From Coriaria nepalensis (lineage: Eukaryota; Streptophyta; Magnoliopsida; Cucurbitales; Coriariaceae), in contig CP114492.1 in NCBI GenBank assembly GCA_027186245.1, positions 5,034,501-5,098,500 of the forward strand: a stretch of DNA of 64,000 nucleotides, given 5' to 3'. The notes under the pieces are model-generated. The model had not been told where the DNA came from, did no database searches, and saw only the letters and a program-made list of their open reading frames with translations. Both the position numbers and the translations under genes were made by a program. This document shows, in pieces, positions 35,309 through 47,509 of the stretch (positions are counted from its first letter, which is position 1; each line of letters starts with the position of its first letter).

Positions 35309-35480
35309 GTTTAGGGTATATGCATTAGGGTTAAGATTTAGGATCAAGGGTTTAGAGTTCAAGATTTAAGATTTAAATTTAAAGGCTTAGGGTTTAGTTT
35401 TAGAGTTTAAGTCTATGGTATAGGATGTAAGATCTAGGATTTAAAATTTAAAATTTATGGTCTATTGTAATTTAAAATTT
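35309..35480. repeat. telomere-like array, right part
   Basis: GTTTAGGGTAT, AGGGTTAAGATTTAGG, GGGTTTAGAG and similar phrases continue the array that ends at 30683, confirming that the hAT element landed inside it. Confidence 0.8.
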
Positions 35481-35489
35481 ATGGTTTAT

Positions 35490-35740
35490 GGATTATCATA
35501 TATTGATTTCTAATCTTGATTGCTTGTTGGGTCTTAATACTACTACCCATCAAGCCATCAAGATTAGAAATCGAAGACTTACATGTATCTGATCTCTCAT
35601 CTTGATGGCTCGATCAATACTTTTTATATACATCACGACCCATCAAGATAAGAAACTATATTGTTAGAAGTTTCTTATCTCTCATCTCGATGGCTCGGAG
35701 GGTACTTTCTAGACCCATCAAACCATCGAGATAAGAAATT
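35490..35740. repeat. three adjacent imperfect hairpins
   Basis: Unit 1: arms 35505-35520 and 35557-35572 are perfect 16-bp complements (GATTTCTAATCTTGAT), extended by 10 of 11 pairs at 35522-35532 / 35545-35555. Unit 2: arms around 35598-35610 and 35639-35655 (CATCTTGATGG / CCCATCAAGATAAGA). Unit 3: arms 35671-35692 and 35723-35738 (TTTCTTATCT ... TCGATGG / CCATCGAGATAAGAAA) with a 6-base bulge. The three share sequence, so a foldback of about 70-80 bases was tandemly repeated. Confidence 0.8.
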
Positions 35741-36219
35741 AATTACAACTATTGTGAAAGAGATCCAAGATTTACAACTTAGGGAAGGAAAAAGTTGTCA
35801 GACTTGTTGATTTGGCTGTGAAATTTATTAGAATGATGGAGTGAAGATTCCATAATTTAAATATATAATTTCATATGTAAAAGTAATTACAAAAAGTGAA
35901 TAAACTAAGTAAATCGAGAATAATTTCATTTAGACCAAAGTTGATTACAACTCCCAAATACAAAAGTTATATAGACATATATTATTGATAAACATAACAA
36001 GCAATCTAATGGTGAAAAAAAAGTACACGATCATCACAAATAAGCATTAGATCAAGCCATGCATGGTAATAATCAAAATACTTTTAGCATGTACACACCA
36101 CAATCTCCTTTTATTTATGTAGAGTTCTTATGTTAGGAGGTGAGTAAGGTGAACTCAAATGATCCAAGAGTGCACTTTGATCCATCGATGTTAGCAAGTA
36201 CAATATACTTGATGGAATA

Positions 36220-36680
36220 CCCCTCGAGCATGAGTTTCCTAAACAACTCAATGGCTCGAGGGGCTTCTGAAGGGACCTTGAGCTATTTAAGAAATATTGC
36301 TTGAGGTCTCGATCCTTACAATATTCAAATGCAAATTCAGTCCAAACACACAATAAATACTTTAAAATCTAGTTTCAAATAAAACATTGACATTTTGTAC
36401 AAAAAATACCCAAATTTTCAAGTGACATACCTTTTGGTCATTTTTAGCGTTTTCATTTTTCGACACTGGCTTTGCTCTCTTGTGTCTATAGTTCATGGAT
36501 TCCTCCAATGCTGTCGGCAAATCTTCCTTTTACCGCTTCTTTTCATTATTTTTGTTCGGATTTTCACGAGTAATCTTTTGAAGATACTTAGCTATTTGCT
36601 TTAGTTTAATGTCTTAAATTCATAGAAAGCGCTATAAATGATTGACACGATTGACTTCCCATTGAAAGTCTTAGCAAGCA
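36220..36680 (-). repeat. dispersed repeat, copy 2
   Basis: Related to 4660-5180: CTCGAG-rich block at 36225-36310, a CATACCTTTTGGTCA phrase at 36426, then a stretch parallel to the basic reading frame of copy 1 (AAATCTTCCTTTTACCGCTTC against GAATCTTCCTTCTTCCTCTT). The frame is broken here by stops. Confidence 0.45.
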
Positions 36681-36951
36681 AATGACTTCCGGTACTAATA
36701 AAATTAGTAGAAATATTATAGTTGCATAGGAGTTCTATTTGATTCTTGATAAAGTTTTAGTTGCTCCTATTTGATTTTATTGGTTGCCGGTTCATGGATC
36801 TTTTGGTTTAACATGCAAATGACTTGCGGTACTAATAAAATTAGTAGAAATATTATAGTTGCATAAGAGTTCTATTTGATTCTTGATAAAGTTTTGGTTG
36901 CTCCTATTTGATTTTATTGATTGCCGGTTTATGGATCTTTTGGTTTAACAT
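36678..36951 (+). repeat. 137-bp tandem duplication, two copies
   Basis: 36678-36814 and 36815-36951 are near-identical (GCAAATGACTTNCGGTACTA at the start of each), with only a few substitutions. It is probably recent. No function is evident. Confidence 0.9.
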
Positions 36952-39079
36952 GTTACTAAGTTATGTTGTCTTTGTTTTTCTATTTTTATAATGATCATTC
37001 TTTTTGTCAATATAATATTTACGATTGTAAGTCTTTGAAGCTTCTTAAAATATCTTTCTAGAACTTGATTTTGATTTTTCTTTGTTCATTAAATCTAATT
37101 ATTTTACCTAAATATTTTTTAGCACATCTTTTTTATATATATGTGCGCAATTTTGGTTTAATAATTTTTCATATAATAAACTAAGTGTAACTTATAGTCT
37201 AAATGTCAATAATATTGTTCGATTTTTATTTTTTTATTTTTTTATTTTTTTTTATAGAAGAAACCATGTAAAAATATTAACAAACATAATGTAAGATAAG
37301 TAGCCCTTGTAGAATGAGACTAATAAGAATAACAATAAGAAACCAACAAACTTTGCTTATTTGAAAGTATGATATATATTTTTATTTATGATATAATAAA
37401 ATTTTATTAATATAACATGTAATAATGTAATAATGCAATATAATAATTACATGCTTTTAATAATGTTAATTATTAAAAAATAAATAAATTTAAAAAATTA
37501 TATAAAATAGATATCTATCAATATCTGCTTTATTTTGCTAAGTGAATATTTGTTTATATCCGCTTCTTTTTATAAAGTAAATAATGAGCAGATAATATAT
37601 ATGTTTTAACTTGTGAGAGTGAATATAAAGTATGAATATGCGGCCAGCGGAATGGAAATCCGCATATTACTCAATTCTAATTGTAACCATACATTTGGAA
37701 AAAACTAATATAAGTTGCCATAAAGAAATAATGTATTCAACTATTCCACTTTTTACAGAAAAAGGAAGAGCGACAATAGTTGATAAGGCCATCAAATCTT
37801 ACATGAAGGAATTATGAGCGTTCTTTGAGCCTTATAGTAATTTGGGAGTACGTACGCGTGTGTAATCCATGTGACAAGCATTTCCCCTTTATTTATATAA
37901 TTGCTTGCTTGAATGATTATTCAATTTTTTATTGGAGCGAGACCACAATGATTGATACGACAGTCATATATCCTTCGCTCAGTGAATTTGTTTTGTTTTT
38001 GCTTTTTTTTTTTATCGAAATAAGTAAATTTTATAAAACATAATGAAAATACCACTTTGCCCTTTTTCTTATTTTCCAACGAAAGCTTTTTTTTTTTTTT
38101 ATCAATATAATTTGACTTCTCGAGACAAAAAGTAAGACAAAAACATTTATTAGATGTTAATGAGTTAAAATGTATTTACGCGACAAATCTTCGAAGGGTA
38201 TGCGATTTTGCACGTGAATATAACTTTGATTACAAATTTAGTTTACTACCAACACGTATATACACACACGAAAATCTTATTTTAAATCTATATATCTGTA
38301 TATTCCTCTAAATCCGTGATTCCTCAACCACCAAAAATACAAAATGAGGAGAGAAAAAAAAAAGGAAAATTACATTTTTTAAAACTTTACATGCAAGATG
38401 CCAACTAAGGCTATTCTCATACATGTGTGACAGTTACTAAGATAGAGTCGATCTAATTGTTAGATGGCCTAGGCTTTTATTTAACGTATTTAATAAAAAG
38501 GGTGTCTAATCTTAAAATAAATAAATAAATAAATAATAATATATTATCAATAATATTTTATAATCAAAATTTAAAATATGTAATAAATATATTTTTTTTA
38601 AAATAATATTTTTATCTTTCTAAATTATTTGTATAATTATGTGAAAATAATTTTTAAAATATAGTAAGTTTTTATAAATTTTTAAAAGTAATAGTGAAAT
38701 TTTTTTATAGAATATAAATTTATATAATTTTTAAGAAAAAAGAAAAAAAATAATTATAATAAAATATCCAATTATAAGAAAGAGGACAAAAAATAATTAT
38801 AATAAAAGATCCAATAGTGCTATTAAAGTTCCTAAGCAGTTTGAAAAAAAAGAAAAAAAAAAGAAAAATCTGAGAAAGATAAAAAATATATATTAAAATA
38901 AAATATTTCAACACTCTTTTCTCATTTTTTTTTTCTTTTCCCATTACTGTATAGTGTATTCTCTCTTCGTTCTTCCTTTTCTTCATCTCTCTAAATCTCT
39001 AATCTCTCTCTTAAACCCTCTCTCTAACTCTCTAAACTTACAAAAAGTAAATCAAATTCTTAAAAATTCCAAATCAAAC

Positions 39080-39117
<38 letters not shown>

Positions 39118-39540
39118 TATTTCTTATTTCTGAGTATATTTTGTTATGCTAGTGACTTATTATGATCTATAATTTTTTTTTCTGTAGCTTTTGATTAATT
39201 TTTGTGAACTTTGAAACTTTGTATTATTTGGGGTAGAGTTTGACTATATGATTGACATTTATAGATTTTTACAACTTGAAAGTTTATTTTATAAAAATTT
39301 TGATTATTATTAACAATTTTTTTTTTTTAAGTATGAGATTATTGCAAATAATTTTGTTAAAGTTTCAAATCTCATTTTCGCAGTAACCTCTAAATATATT
39401 ATTAAATCGGTACTGGCGGCAAGAAGAGGCCCTTTGGAAAAGAACCGGCGAAAATAGTATTAAAAAAATGTTGTTATAATTTAAATAAATTATTGTTTTT
39501 ACTTACTTATAAATTAACAATCCAAATTAGACTTTGGTCG
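36952..39540. other. AT-rich intergenic region
   Basis: No domain in any frame. It holds (AAAT)n at about 38512-38535, T- and A-runs, CTCTCTAA-type repeats at 38980-39040 and a (TA)n run at 39085-39113. The open frames at 37632-37817 and 37825-38043 look like chance. Confidence 0.5.
39085..39113. repeat. (TA)n microsatellite
   Basis: About 14 uninterrupted TA units. Confidence 0.9.
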
Positions 39541-39597
39541 GGTCAACAACTCAGGGTAATCATGGCAGCTCCTTCCATAAATTTGCTATGTTAGGAA

Positions 39598-39700
39598 GCC
39601 CAACCCGATGCAATTCTCACCGAAAACATATAACCTTCTTCCTCGTACGTTAGCCCAACCCAACCCACATGCAGCCCAATCCAGCTCTGGCCCACCCATC
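39598..39700 (+). promoter_or_regulatory. candidate site II-type promoter region
   Basis: A cluster of GCCCAA/GGCCCA elements (AGCCCAACC at 39597, AGCCCAACCC at 39652, GCAGCCCAATCC at 39672, TGGCCCACCC at 39687) lies upstream of a CT-rich stretch (39705-39790) that may be the leader of the gene beginning at 40061. TGGGCY (site II) elements are typical of promoters of housekeeping and cell-growth genes in plants. Confidence 0.45.
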
Positions 39701-40060
39701 TCTGTTCTCTTTCTTCATCTTCTTCCTTCGATATCACATTTCTTCAGAGTCATACGTCTTCTTTCTTCTCCTTCTCTGAATTTCTTTCACAATTTCTTCG
39801 AATTCATTATTACAAGCACCTTATTAGTCTTCCAATTTCATAAATGCATGCTCAATTCGAGCTTCCAAGCGTGTATGGCTCTTAATAGGGCTCACTGTTG
39901 AGTCTTGGCTTTCAATTTAAATCTAAGTATCTAATGCACATCTGTCAGTAAAATGGAAATCTGAATATCGTTGTTTTGGTTGGAGCCTTGATCAATGAAG
40001 TTAAGAGACTATTTGCTTCGAAGTTGATATATTTGTTCTTTTCTTTAATCCTGAAATACG

Positions 40061-42759
40061 ATGGTTGAGCTGTTTCTATCTAAGCCTGCCTTTGACGAGG
40101 AAGGAGATGGTTCCTCTGTGCAGATGGGAATATCTCTCTTGAATAAAGTAGAGTCTGTTTTATGGTCCTTGATGACTAATGGTGGCCGATTAGAGGCTCG
40201 GTTATGGCTTTGCAAGACTCTAGCGACCATAACTTCAATTAGCCCTAATCATCAACGTTACATTTTTGTGAGTTTACTGAGATTGAAACCACTTAGGCGA
40301 GACTTAGCATCTCAACTCCTGCAATTGATATATGATAAGAGGCCAGATCGAGCAGGGGCTGTACTGGCAAAGAGGAGTTATGTAGTCAAGAAATTCTTTG
40401 AAGGTAAGCCGGTTTTATACATACTGACTTCAGTTTTTTGGCATGATTGTTCCTAAATGCATATTTCTCTTACCTTATAGGTTCTAAAGATTGTGAAACA
40501 TTTAGTCCCTTAACATTCCTAATGGTGCAACGTGCAACTTGGGTGTTTTTGGTTTATGTTCAGATAGGTTGGCTCTAATGGGGTTTGCTTAGCTTATTTA
40601 TATGGTAAAAAAGTGCAAAAACATCTATGTATCAACCACAATTTCGTGGAATTAATTACTTATGAACTGCAAACAGACATTGCGGATGTGATCCATATAA
40701 TAACTCTCCAGCTTGCCCCCATTATACCAGGATACCTCTCTCTATGACATTTATCTTTGGATTCTACTACATGTATAACACTTTTAGTGACAAATGGACA
40801 TAATTTTACTGTTAAGAAATATAAGGGAACCAGTTTTGCCAATTAAAATTATAAGCCCATGACCGTAAGAGGGATATTTAGTAACTAACCCTTGATTAAT
40901 GTCTGTCATATGATGGCTTATGATGAACATTTGTAAATTATTGGCAATTATTCTGTTTGCAAGCTTTTTATCTTGCCATACTTCTATTGCAGGAAATCCA
41001 CACCGTATATCACAATGGTTTTCTAATTTTGATACTAGTGGTGGATCAGAGCATGGAAAAGGCGCCAAGGCTCTTTCTCAATTTGCTTTCAAATACCGAG
41101 ACATTTGCTGGGAGGAGCTTGAGTGGAGGGGAAAACATGGGCAATCACCTGCTGTGGTTGCAACAAAACCCCATTACTTTCTCGATTTGGATGTGCAATA
41201 CACCATAGAGAATTTCCTTCAAAATGTACCCGAATTTTGGTCTTCTGACGAATTTACTGAATCACTGAAAGACGGTGAGATTTTGTACATAGATAGGAAA
41301 TACTTCTTAGATTACTTTGTCGATTGGATGTTTGAAGAGGATTTCGTACGGATATGGGAAATCGTAAATGATTTCTTAATGGAGGAGTCCTTTTCGTCCT
41401 TGTGTCAATACCTACTAGTCACTCTTGAAGAAAATGACTTCTGCTACTTTATGGAAATGCTTCTTAAATATCTAAACCCAGAAATCAAACCCAGAAATTT
41501 CGGTAACTCATCTTACTTGTTAGAAGTCATACTCTCCAAGTGTAGTGATTGTGGATCTATTGATCAGATCCTATTATTAAATGCTGTTATCAACCATGGA
41601 CGTCAACTTCTATGCCTTTTACGTGATGAAGAGGCCCAAGAAGAGCAAGCAAAAATTAAAGATCTTGTCAAGCAAATTTGTGTAATCCAAAGCACTTATG
41701 ATTTGGCTGCAATTATTAAAGAGTGTAGCAAGAGAAAGACGATAGAGGCAGCAAAATGGCTAGGGCTTCAATCTTGGGTTCTTCACTATATTATGTCGGA
41801 AGAATGCAAGACTCCCAACTCGTGGGAATCGTTGTTCGCTGATAATGCTATAAAATTCCAAAAAATTGATAAATTTGTGTTATTAGATCCAGATGAGTTA
41901 TCAGAAGAAATTGGTTTTGAATCGGATCATATTGTTTCAAAGAAAATTAAGCACCGGAAAAGAAAAAGGAGTAGAAAGGTAAGAAGAAGGAAGTTTGACA
42001 ATGAAGATGATAGTGAAAATGAGCTGTGGGATATTAAAAATGATGAGTTCAGTTCACAGTTAAATGAAGGAAGTTGGTTCCTCTCTACTGATGGATATGC
42101 TTTAGCCTGGAATGCGGTAAGCTTTCCTTAATAAGTCTCTTTCCCATTTTTTGAATGAAGTATCTCATACAGATTTCCAATGATGCTATAGTTTTCACAG
42201 TATTGGGTATGAGTTCTTTATCAAATTCGAGATGGCATTTCCCCGACTTTTACTTAAATACTGTCGTTTAGTTGTTGAAATACAAGCTGGTTCTGAAACA
42301 AATAATTTTATTGGAACTATGTGTGATGTTTCTAATCATCCTAATTTCATTCATCCGGAGGAATTCTAACGGATTGAACGTAAGACCAACCACTTTACTG
42401 ACCAATAAAATTTTGCCACATACTGCTTGCAGTAAGAATAAATGAATAGTATGTGGCAAATTTTCTTTGGTTTGTGAGGTAGTTGGTCTTAGATTGGATC
42501 CATGTAAGAATTCCTCACGGTAGAACACTGATATGAGAGGGGATTATGGGTCTCACGCAGTAGACCCCACCTCGACTCTCTTGCATGGTTGCATGCAACT
42601 GAACAGAAATACTCTGATAAATTTTGGAAAATGAACTTGTTTTTTACTGCTATAGTGATCGTATTTCTGTTTTTGTAGGTGGATTTACCAGAATACCTAT
42701 CAAGCCATTGTATGTCTTCATGGATGAGATGGGCTTTTGCAATGTGGAATGAAGTTTAG
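40061..42759 (+). CDS. conserved-looking plant protein of unknown function (three exons)
   Basis: Exons 40061-40403, 40993-42116 and 42679-42759 join in one frame of 1548 bases (515 residues) with GT-AG borders and matching phases; stop TAG at 42757. Exon 1 encodes MVELFLSKPAFDEEGDGSSV and a helical region; exon 2 contains WFSNFDTSGGSEHGKGAKAL, a Trp-rich ICWEELEWRGKHGQSPAVVA block, two acidic helices around FVDWMFEEDF, and a nuclear-localisation-like KKIKHRKRKRSRKVRRRK (about residues 430-450) before an acidic patch. The C-terminus ends SSWMRWAFAMWNEV. No enzymatic motif, signal peptide or membrane segment is visible. The basic cluster and helical character suggest a nuclear protein, perhaps a scaffold; this is inference. 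I do not recognise a named family with confidence. Start: first ATG with a plausible context, and no longer in-frame start upstream. Confidence 0.9.
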
Positions 42760-43235
42760 AAAAATCTTCCTGATTTCTACATTAAATGGAGATCGCATAA
42801 ACCTCTGATGAATTTTGATGCTCGGCAAGGAATTGCCTTCACCAATATATCCTTTTAGCCGAGGTATTTCACCATGTGTGCTGATATATGCAGCTTCTAA
42901 TCCTTAACATCTACTAATGCTCATAATCTTAACCTCCTTGTAAATGGGAAAAGGGGAAAAAAGGAAAAAAAAAAAAAAAAAACAAATGATTTATGTAGAA
43001 TGTAGTTCAATCTTGAAGTAGTAAAATATGAGACTACTTGAAAATAAAAGTAAGTACTATACATACCAAGATTACTTCTCCTGTTGAACATCTGTATGTA
43101 CTTCAACTTAAAAAATTTTCCTATGTTGCATTGAGAATAGCGGTTTGGGTGTCTTTTCTTGGTTGAACTGTGTTCTTATTTCATATTATACAAACCTTTT
43201 GGTGGTTTAACAAATATATAAATGTCCAGAAAAAT
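42760..43235. other. 3' flank of the 40061-42759 gene
   Basis: No domain seen. An A-rich run at 42955-42985 may be a retrotransposed tail or simple repeat. Poly(A) signals for the upstream gene cannot be singled out. Confidence 0.4.
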
Positions 43236-43970
43236 TCACTTAATGAGACGCTGCTGCATTCGAATCTTCAAGCAAAACAACTCTCCTTGGAAGTGCAACA
43301 GACTCAAATATCCATAATGCCCAAGATCCTTCTCTTGTTCAGTCTCAGTATCAAAAGGCTCTAGGCCGTTAACCCGATTCTCAACTAGAACCTTAGTATC
43401 TTCTGTGCAACTATAACAGCCGACTATTTGGCTAAGTGAAAACTTTTGTCGGTCCAAGACTCAACCACACCGTACTCCATCACCAGCATCTCATCTTCAA
43501 TTGCCATTGTTCATTTTATTTATTTATTATTATTTTTATTATTATTATTAATTTGTTGGACATAATCTTCAATTGCTTGAGAACAAATAATGCTAGTGAT
43601 CCCTCCATCATAATCGTACGTAACACCCTAACTTCACCTTCATGACCTTGAGGGAGCTCTATCTTTTGAATTCTCCCTCTGTTAAAATCAAAAGACAATG
43701 TAACAGACAAATAACGTGGTCCGTTATCTAGCCATGCAACCCAATGCAATGCTCCATTGAGCAACTTCTGTTACATACACGAACGACCCTTCTTGAAAAA
43801 TCTCAGGAAACACTACTCTTTTCCATGAATCCCGACTTAGAGAATAAATCTCGGCTTCAGGCAACACCCACTTCTCTCTTAAAAAAATACACAATCCTAA
43901 CTATCTTGTAGTCGTTGTTCATGGAGTCAAACCCAAATCCGAGAACATGAGATTCATGGAGGTCTAAGTT
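43236..43970 (-). pseudogene. F-box-associated (FBA) domain gene fragment
   Basis: The minus strand, from 43960 down, reads GFGFDSMNNDYKIVRIV, AEIYSLSRDSWKRVVFP (43870-43810), then after a one-base frameshift LNGALHWVAWLDNGPRYLSV and FDFNRGRIQKIELPQG (43760-43650), and in another frame LVENRVNGLEPFDTETEQEK and DLGHYGYLSLLHF (43400-43300). These are the strands of an F-box-associated (FBA) domain, as in substrate-recognition subunits of SCF E3 ligases. There is no F-box in front (it would lie above 43970), one frameshift, and a TTA-rich repeat (43514-43556) separating the last part. It is a dead fragment. Confidence 0.8.
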
Positions 43971-44165
43971 GTACAAGTCTTAAAATTAAATTAATTAATA
44001 TATATATATACACACATCAATCCTTTGGTATATATTTTGACTTGGTCAAAATTAAAGAAAGAAAGTAATAAAAATAAGGGACACGACTTGTTTCATTGAT
44101 TAGTCAAAGGCATCAGTTCTAAATGCAGAGATTTCAGTGATTTTAGTGTCGTTGGCTAATGGGTA

Positions 44166-44617
44166 TATAGCTGTTAAAATAGGTTGGGCTTTTGGCCCGA
44201 TAAAAAAAGTTTGGTATGGTTTGGCCCATTATAGATGAGTTGGGTTTAGCTTAGCTGTTATATACGAGCATGCTTTAAAGCCCACTAAGTCAAGCCGGGC
44301 TTGTTTAAGTTCTCTAAATTTTAATTTTTTTTTTCATTTGCGAAAGATGGGTCACAGGAGCATTTAAAAAAAAAAAATTTAAATCCTCTCTATTCAAATT
44401 TAACAATTTATATATTTTTTACTAATACATAATAATGAAATCTTTATTTAGCAAAAAAAAATATTTATTATATTTTGTTTATTTTTTATTTAAAAAATGG
44501 GCAGGCCTATAGGCCCAGCCTATTTTGGGCCCATCCGCATAAGCTCGGTCTGGCTCGGGATAAATCCAATGGGTTCTTGGGCTGGGCCGAGCCCGGCGGT
44601 CTATTTTAATAGCTCTA
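44166..44617. mobile_element. MITE with 17-bp inverted ends
   Basis: Left end TATAGCTGTTAAAATAG, right end read inwards TAGAGCTATTAAAATAG: 15 of 17 match. Just inside, GGCTTTTGGCCCG and GGGCTCGGCCCAG continue the inverted repeat in GC-rich form. The interior has a long A/T run and GGCCCAGCC blocks. Flanking 8-mers (AATGGGTA / CATAGATA) do not match, so the class (hAT is the guess from GC-rich GGGCTCGG-type sub-termini) is unsure. Confidence 0.6.
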
Positions 44618-45069
44618 CATAGATAAGCGGTGAAGAATAAGGTTAATATATTTTCAAAAGATATGATGGACGTTCATTAAACCCAAAGCACTTAGAAAAT
44701 CATTCTGAAATGTGAGCGGATTAGACTTAAAGCACAATGAATTATTCTTGCCTCGGTTTTTCATTCTTTTATTACTTCGTTTATTTTCGACTTCGTTCTT
44801 TGTTACGAGGTTTATCTTGCTATTGTTCAGGTTGGTTCGGACTTTGTTAGAGGTGGAACATGGATGCTTGGGCTGCCATCCAGAATTTTTCAAGCAACAA
44901 ATTAGCAATTTGAAGTGGTTTAAGGCATTGTATGATTGATATTAGGCCAGATCAATTTTCGACATCATCTTCTACCATCTTTCTTATTGGTTGGTTACTT
45001 GATTGAATGTTATATATATTAGATTCTTGAGTACTTATCTACAACAATCTCAGTTTAACCCTAGGTAAT

Positions 45070-46600
45070 CATAGAAGCTACTAAAAATACTATCAAGACT
45101 CCAATAATTGATTTAACTAAAATTAAACTTGGTAATAATTTCAAGAGATGGATGTAAAAGATGACTTCCCTGCTTGAAACATTGGAATTCATTGATGTGT
45201 TGAATGATCCCAAACCCCAACCTCCTAAAGATGATGATACCGATAAAGATGCAAAATTATAAAAGATTAATGATCCGGTAAAGAATGATCATTTAAGTCG
45301 TTACTATATCTTAAACTCTCTCTCTGATGATTTGTATATTTTTTCAATGGGTGTGACTCTCCTAAAACTTTATGGGGTGCTATGAATAAAAATCATGTGA
45401 ATGATGATGTTGGTGTTAAGAAGTATGCAAAATAAAAAATTTTAGATTTTCAAATCGATGATGATAGAGTTATTTCTGATCAAATGAATAAGTATCAAAA
45501 TATAGTTATAGATTTGACTAGTGAGGGTATTTATCTTCTTGATATGTTTGTGGTTGGCGCTTTGATTGAAAATTTCCTTATTTATGGATTACTTATAAAA
45601 AATCTAAGAAACATAAGAGGAAATAAATGATTTTAGATGATGCAGTTGCTCATATAAAGATTAAGGAGCAAGTTGTTATTAGGAAAAATGATGAAAAATC
45701 CAAAATTAGCAAATCTACCGATAAAGCTAATCTAGTAGAATCTAGTTCCAAGAAGTTTAGAAATAAAAAGTATAAGGAGTCGGTTATCATGAAAGAGATT
45801 TAGAAGAATAAGGAAAACTACTTCATTTGTGGGAAGTCTTGTCATTATGTGATGATGTAAGCATAAAAAGGGAAATGAAAAGAAACCTAAGAACCAGGCT
45901 AACCTTCTTAAATCTAACAATATTGTTACTATTATTTCAGAAGTGAACCTGATCAACGATCCTTTAGTAGTGGGCCATAGATTATGATGCCACCAAGCAC
46001 ATATGTGGAGACCGCAACTTGTTTGCAACATACGAGCCCGTTGAGGGGCAGCAAGTTTATCTTGCAAACTTTCGAGGAACCCCTATTTCTTGGAAAGGAA
46101 AGGTGATGCTAAAACAGAGTTCTGAAAAATGGCTTGCCTTAACCGAAGTTCTCCATGTCCTCTAAATAAGGATAAATCTTATTTTTGCTGACCCGTTGAA
46201 TAAATGAGGAATTAAGATTGTAATAGAATTTGATAAGATTGTTCGTACTAAACATGAGGCATTTTTGGGAAAGTGATACTCTAATAATTGTTTATTTGTT
46301 TTGAAATGTTGTTTCTCATGAGATTAATGAAGTTTCTTCTTCTACTTATATTGATTTTGTTATTTTATGATATAGTAGATTAGGTCATACTGATCATGAT
46401 TACATTAAAATGGAATATTTAGGTCTACTAAAGAAGATTAAAATTTCAAAATTTGACAAGTGTGAAACTTGTTCAGAATCTAAATTCACTAACAAGTTTC
46501 ATAAACATGTAGCTAGAGAATCTGAGCTTTTATCTCTTCTATATAATGATATAGGTGATTTAAGGAAATTCAATGTCTATAGAAGGTAATAAATATTACA
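45070..46600 (+). pseudogene. Ty1/copia gag-protease-integrase remnant
   Basis: Plus strand: gag with LSRYYILNSLSDDLYIFF (about 45297-45345), then KTLWGAMNK and AVAHIKIKEQVVI (45640-45680); a decayed zinc knuckle YFICGKSCHYVMM at 45821-45855; protease, ATKHICGDRNLF (45985-46025), in which the catalytic DSGA reads DYDA; then LANFRGTPISWKGKVML and ALTEVLHV (46060-46155), and GAG-pre-integrase RLGHTDHDYIKMEYLGLLKK with CETCSESKFTNKF (46380-46500). The sequence breaks off within integrase at about 46600. No LTRs were identified. Confidence 0.85.
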
Positions 46601-47118
46601 TCTTTCATAGTCGAAGCTAAGAGGTTTTCATTAGTTATAAAACTAAAGTTGACATGTTCATTTCAATCAAGTGCCTTGTCGAAGCTCATTTCATTTAACA
46701 TTAAGTTTTCTCAAATTCGTCTTACAAACTTTCGCTCAATCTTAGCTCATTTTCAAACTCAATGAGATTGTTAAAATGAGTCATGCCTAACTCGTAAAGT
46801 ATTTCAATAAAACCTTACATGATATATAATAATACTTGTCAAAAAATAATGTTATTATAATGGCTATAAAATCAAACACTATATTTTTGAAAATTATAGT
46901 ATTAAACTTCCATCAAAACAAAAGGTATACTAAAAAATATGTTCGCTCACAAACTAAATTTACGAGAACTTATAGGAGCTAGCTCATGAATTTGAATTTA
47001 GTCGAGCTTCAATCTTATCTCATTTGCGAACATAGCCTTAAAATTAGGCTTGAGCTCAACTCATTATTATAAAGACTCATTTGCAGTCCTATGCATCTAT
47101 GCTCAATCGATCACACTA
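46601..47118. mobile_element. possible hAT-type MITE end
   Basis: Read on the minus strand from 47091 it begins TAGGACTGCAAATGAGTC and is rich in GAGCTC/GAGTTGAGC phrases, the look of hAT MITEs (YAGGGGTGCAAACGAGTCGAG-like ends). The left end is not clear. Target duplication was not found. Confidence 0.35.
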
Positions 47119-47123
47119 TAGAA
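47119..47123. repeat. target-site duplication of copia A, left
   Basis: TAGAA directly before the A 5' LTR start (TGTATTGAG at 47124). The same five bases occur at 62917-62921, directly after the split A 3' LTR. Confidence 0.6.
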
Positions 47124-47509
47124 TGTATTGAGTACATACGTTCTCTTGCTAGCCTCAGCTTCTTCGTGTTAGATTGCCAGCTCAGCTTCAGATCACGATT
47201 ACATCATTTTAGCTCATGCACTTTTATTCTTTCTCCTAACTGAACTTGTTAGCATCTGTTTTAACTGTGCATGGTTATGAACGTGGATTGATTATTTGTA
47301 TTTCAGTTTTACACACGTTTATTCTTAAGAGGTCTGCATGCTATATAAATATGTGATTGTACATTCAAGCTTGTGTATGTGAATAGTAAAATTTCCTCAC
47401 TCAAATTTCTTCTCTCTATGATTCTTATCAAAGCCTACTAACATTCATTTTTTATGCTAAAATATTTCTTTTGAACCCTAAATTAAAATAGTGCTTCTAT
47501 CACTCTTCC

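Noticed and set aside
38720..38986. Phe/Ile-rich minus-strand frame of 88 codons
   Set aside because: Low-complexity AT sequence with no motif.
40660..41068. Minus-strand and alternative frames overlapping intron 1 and exon 2 of the unknown gene
   Set aside because: Shadows of a spliced gene whose three exons join in frame; the in-frame ATG at 40920 lies inside intron 1.
45732..46067. 111-codon minus-strand frame
   Set aside because: Antisense to the copia zinc-knuckle and protease region, which has clear motifs on the plus strand.
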